Positions 15,058-16,849 of a stretch of DNA of 16,849 bases are shown one piece after another. Where the stretch lies: NCBI RefSeq assembly GCF_030825805.1, contig NZ_JAPJPF010000042.1:1-16849 (forward strand), in the 5' to 3' direction. The notes beneath the pieces were generated by a model. That model saw nothing but the letters and a program-made list of their open reading frames with translations, had not been told where the DNA came from and made no database searches. The stretch comes from Streptococcus sp. GTDB taxonomy: Bacteria; Bacillota; Bacilli; Lactobacillales; Streptococcaceae. How positions within the stretch are numbered: the first letter of the stretch is position 1; every line of letters begins with the position of its first letter. The translations under genes were made by a program, and so were the position numbers.

Positions 15058-15990
15058 ATGGCAAAATCAAAAATTAAAAAAGAAAAAGTTGATAATGTTG
15101 GGATCCACTCCTTCAGTAAGAAAGCAGACCTCTTCTTTAGTAGCATTGTTGGCTTGATTGCTCTATCCTGTATCTTGCCCTTCATCTTTGTTGTCATGAT
15201 TTCCTTGACAGATGAACAAAGTTTGGCGATTCACGGCTTCCAATTTTGGCCTGCTAAGTTTGGTGCAGATGGCTATCTTTTCCTTGTTCAATTTAAGGAT
15301 AAGATTCTTCAAGCCCTCTTTATTACCTTGTTTGTGACGATTGTAGGGACAGCATGTAATGTCTTCATTACAACGACCTACGCCTACGCAATCTCACGTA
15401 GAACCTTTAAGTACAGAAATTTCTTTACTGTATTTGCCCTCTTGAGCATGCTCTTTAGTGCAGGGATGGTACCAGGTTACATCGTTACCACTCAGTTGCT
15501 TCATTTAGGAGATACGGTTGGTGCCCTCATCATACCGATGTTATTGAGTCCTTTCAATATTATCTTGATGCGGACCTTCTTCAAACGGACGATCCCAGAA
15601 GCCATTCTTGAGTCTGCTCGGATAGATGGAGCCAGTGAGACACGGATCTTCTTCCAGATCTGTTTACCACTTTCTCTCCCAGGGATTGCGACCATCAGTC
15701 TCTTTACAGCCCTCGGCTTCTGGAATGACTGGTTCAACGCCCTCCTCTACATCAAGAGTGAAAACCTCTATCCCCTTCAATACTTGCTGATGCAAATCCA
15801 AAATAATATGGATTACATTTCTAAATCCGTCGGTGCATCTAGCCAAATCGCTGGTGCAGTCCAATCCCTTCCCAAAGAAACCGGACGGATGGCCATGGTG
15901 GTGGTGGCAACAGTTCCAATCGCTATCCTCTATCCATTCTTCCAACGTTACTTTGTAAAAGGATTGACTATCGGTGGTGTGAAAGAATAA
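15058..15990 (+). CDS. ABC sugar transporter permease 2 (YtcP/MalG-like)
   Basis: A 310-residue permease forming the second half of the channel, with about six membrane helices and the EAA loop EAILESARIDGASETRIFFQ (about 181-200) followed by ICLPLSLPG. I chose ATG 15058 because AAGGAGG (15046-15052) lies five bases upstream; codons from 15019 in the same frame overlap permease 1 and have no ribosome binding site. The N-terminal 20 residues are very basic (MAKSKIKKEKVDNVG), typical of the cytoplasmic side. The C-terminus (FQRYFVKGLTIGGVKE) matches the MalG/YtcP group, which ends in a similar KGL-GxVKG tail. No ATPase gene lies in or between these genes, so a shared ATPase such as MsmK is expected. 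Confidence 0.9.
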   Translation: MAKSKIKKEKVDNVGIHSFSKKADLFFSSIVGLIALSCILPFIFVVMISLTDEQSLAIHGFQFWPAKFGADGYLFLVQFKDKILQALFITLFVTIVGTACNVFITTTYAYAISRRTFKYRNFFTVFALLSMLFSAGMVPGYIVTTQLLHLGDTVGALIIPMLLSPFNIILMRTFFKRTIPEAILESARIDGASETRIFFQICLPLSLPGIATISLFTALGFWNDWFNALLYIKSENLYPLQYLLMQIQNNMDYISKSVGASSQIAGAVQSLPKETGRMAMVVVATVPIAILYPFFQRYFVKGLTIGGVKE

Positions 15991-16053
15991 GCGAACCTTT
16001 CTCACCCACCCTTCATTATGTTAATAAAGAAAAATAAAAAAGGAGTTTTTCTC

Positions 16054-16849
16054 ATGAAAAATTGGAAAAAATATGCTTTAGCTTCTGCTAGCGTTCTTGC
16101 ACTTGGAGCAACTCTTGCTGCTTGTGGTAACTTGACAGGTGATAACCAAAAATCATCTAAAAGTGAAGATGGCAAAACAGTTATCAAAATGTACCAAATC
16201 GGTGACAAACCGGATAACTTGGATACCTTGTTAGAAAATGCGAACAAGATCATCGAAGAAAAAGCTGGCGTTAAATTAGACATCCAATACCTTGGTTGGG
16301 GTGACTACGACAAGAAGATGAACGTTATCATCTCATCTGGTGAAAGCTACGATATTGCTTTTGCTAACAACTATGTTATCAACGCTCAAAAAGGTGCTTA
16401 CGCTGACTTGACAGACTTGTACAAGAAAGAAGGGAAAGAGCTCTATGAAGCACTTGACCCAGCTTACATCAAAGGGAATACAGTAAACGGCAAGATCTAT
16501 GCTGTTCCAGTTGCAGCCAACGTTGCATCTTCACAAAACTTTGCCTTCAACGGACCACTTCTTGAAAAATATGGTATCGACATCTCAAACGTCACTGACT
16601 ATGCTTCTCTTGAACCAGTCTTGAAAGCGATCAAAGAAAAAGATCCAAACGTTGTTCCTTTCGCAATGAATAAGAGCTACGGTGGACCTTCTGATGACTT
16701 CGATTACATTGCAGTAGATGGACTTCCATTCGTTGTCGATTTGCAAGGTGACACAACTAAGATCGTTGACCGTTACACGATTCCACGCTATGTTGAAAAC
16801 TTGAAGACTCTTCATAAATACTATGAAGCTGGCTACATTCCAAAAGACG
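16054..16849 (+). CDS. sugar-binding lipoprotein of the ABC importer (partial, runs off the window)
   Basis: The first 265 residues of an extracellular solute-binding protein of the LipO/family 1 type; the 3' end lies beyond the window. The signal peptide (MKNWKKYALASASVLALGA) ends in lipobox TLAAC with C24 lipidated, followed by a Ser/Lys-rich linker and the mature start TVIKMYQIGDKPDN. Segments such as LGWGDYDKKMNVIISSGESY and NGKIYAVPVAAN (about residues 158-169) are typical of carbohydrate-binding receptors in this family. I relate it to NgtS, the N-glycan receptor of pneumococcus, by style and memory rather than by an alignment. SD AGGAG (16041-16045) lies eight bases before ATG. No terminator separates it from permease 2 (63-bp gap), so the three genes form one operon. 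Confidence 0.9.
   Translation, partial: MKNWKKYALASASVLALGATLAACGNLTGDNQKSSKSEDGKTVIKMYQIGDKPDNLDTLLENANKIIEEKAGVKLDIQYLGWGDYDKKMNVIISSGESYDIAFANNYVINAQKGAYADLTDLYKKEGKELYEALDPAYIKGNTVNGKIYAVPVAANVASSQNFAFNGPLLEKYGIDISNVTDYASLEPVLKAIKEKDPNVVPFAMNKSYGGPSDDFDYIAVDGLPFVVDLQGDTTKIVDRYTIPRYVENLKTLHKYYEAGYIPKD

Noticed and set aside
1..16849. CRISPR arrays, toxin-antitoxin pairs, phage defence or secondary-metabolite genes
   Set aside because: No regularly spaced repeats and no coding regions of these types; all long open frames are explained by zinc uptake, one lipoprotein and glycan metabolism.

Overview
The window looks like chromosome from a mitis-group Streptococcus that is not S. pneumoniae itself. 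It has moderately low GC, strong AGGAGG ribosome binding sites and extended -10 promoters. The Zn-uptake proteins clearly resemble pneumococcal AdcR/C/B/A, although AdcR is noticeably divergent. A BOX element of the A-B-C type is present, a repeat typical of S. pneumoniae and S. mitis. All names come from motif recognition and memory of families; no database search was possible.

Left edge (1-330): debris that looks like the end of a mobile or deleted region. It holds an ABC-ATPase fragment (1-80) with a damaged Walker A motif and an early stop, then AT-rich DNA. After that comes an abrupt 3' fragment of a tRNA-Leu(CAA) gene (241-292) followed by what looks like that gene's own terminator. This is the usual appearance of the far end of an element integrated into a tRNA 3' end.

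Zinc region (407-3957): a promoter with an AdcR-type operator over its start site drives adcR-adcC-adcB-adcA, a tightly packed operon for a zinc-sensing repressor, an ABC ATPase, a permease and a zinc-binding lipoprotein with a ZinT-like tail. It ends at a strong terminator. A small lipoprotein gene of unknown role (4040-4582) follows with its own promoter. It shares a bidirectional terminator with the convergent GH92 gene.

Mannose-glycan region (4636-16849): a GH92 mannosidase on the minus strand is divergent from a plus-strand series. That series is GH125 alpha-1,6-mannosidase, a BOX element, GH38 alpha-mannosidase, a ROK sugar kinase and a GH20 beta-hexosaminidase. Behind a new promoter and a perfect cre (CcpA) site come two ABC permeases and the first 265 residues of a sugar-binding lipoprotein. 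None of the glycosidases has a signal peptide. The inferred scheme is therefore import of whole high-mannose or other N-glycan-derived oligosaccharides by the ABC importer (ATPase supplied from elsewhere, probably MsmK). Trimming by GH92, GH125, GH38 and GH20 would then occur in the cytoplasm, followed by phosphorylation of a released sugar by the ROK kinase.

The most interesting points are the physical linkage of a dedicated importer to the cytoplasmic N-glycan glycosidases, a shared promoter-like motif (TTTG-N11-CTAWAAT) at three transcription units of this cluster, the tRNA-Leu attachment-site scar, and an orphan Shine-Dalgarno/hairpin between GH38 and the ROK gene.
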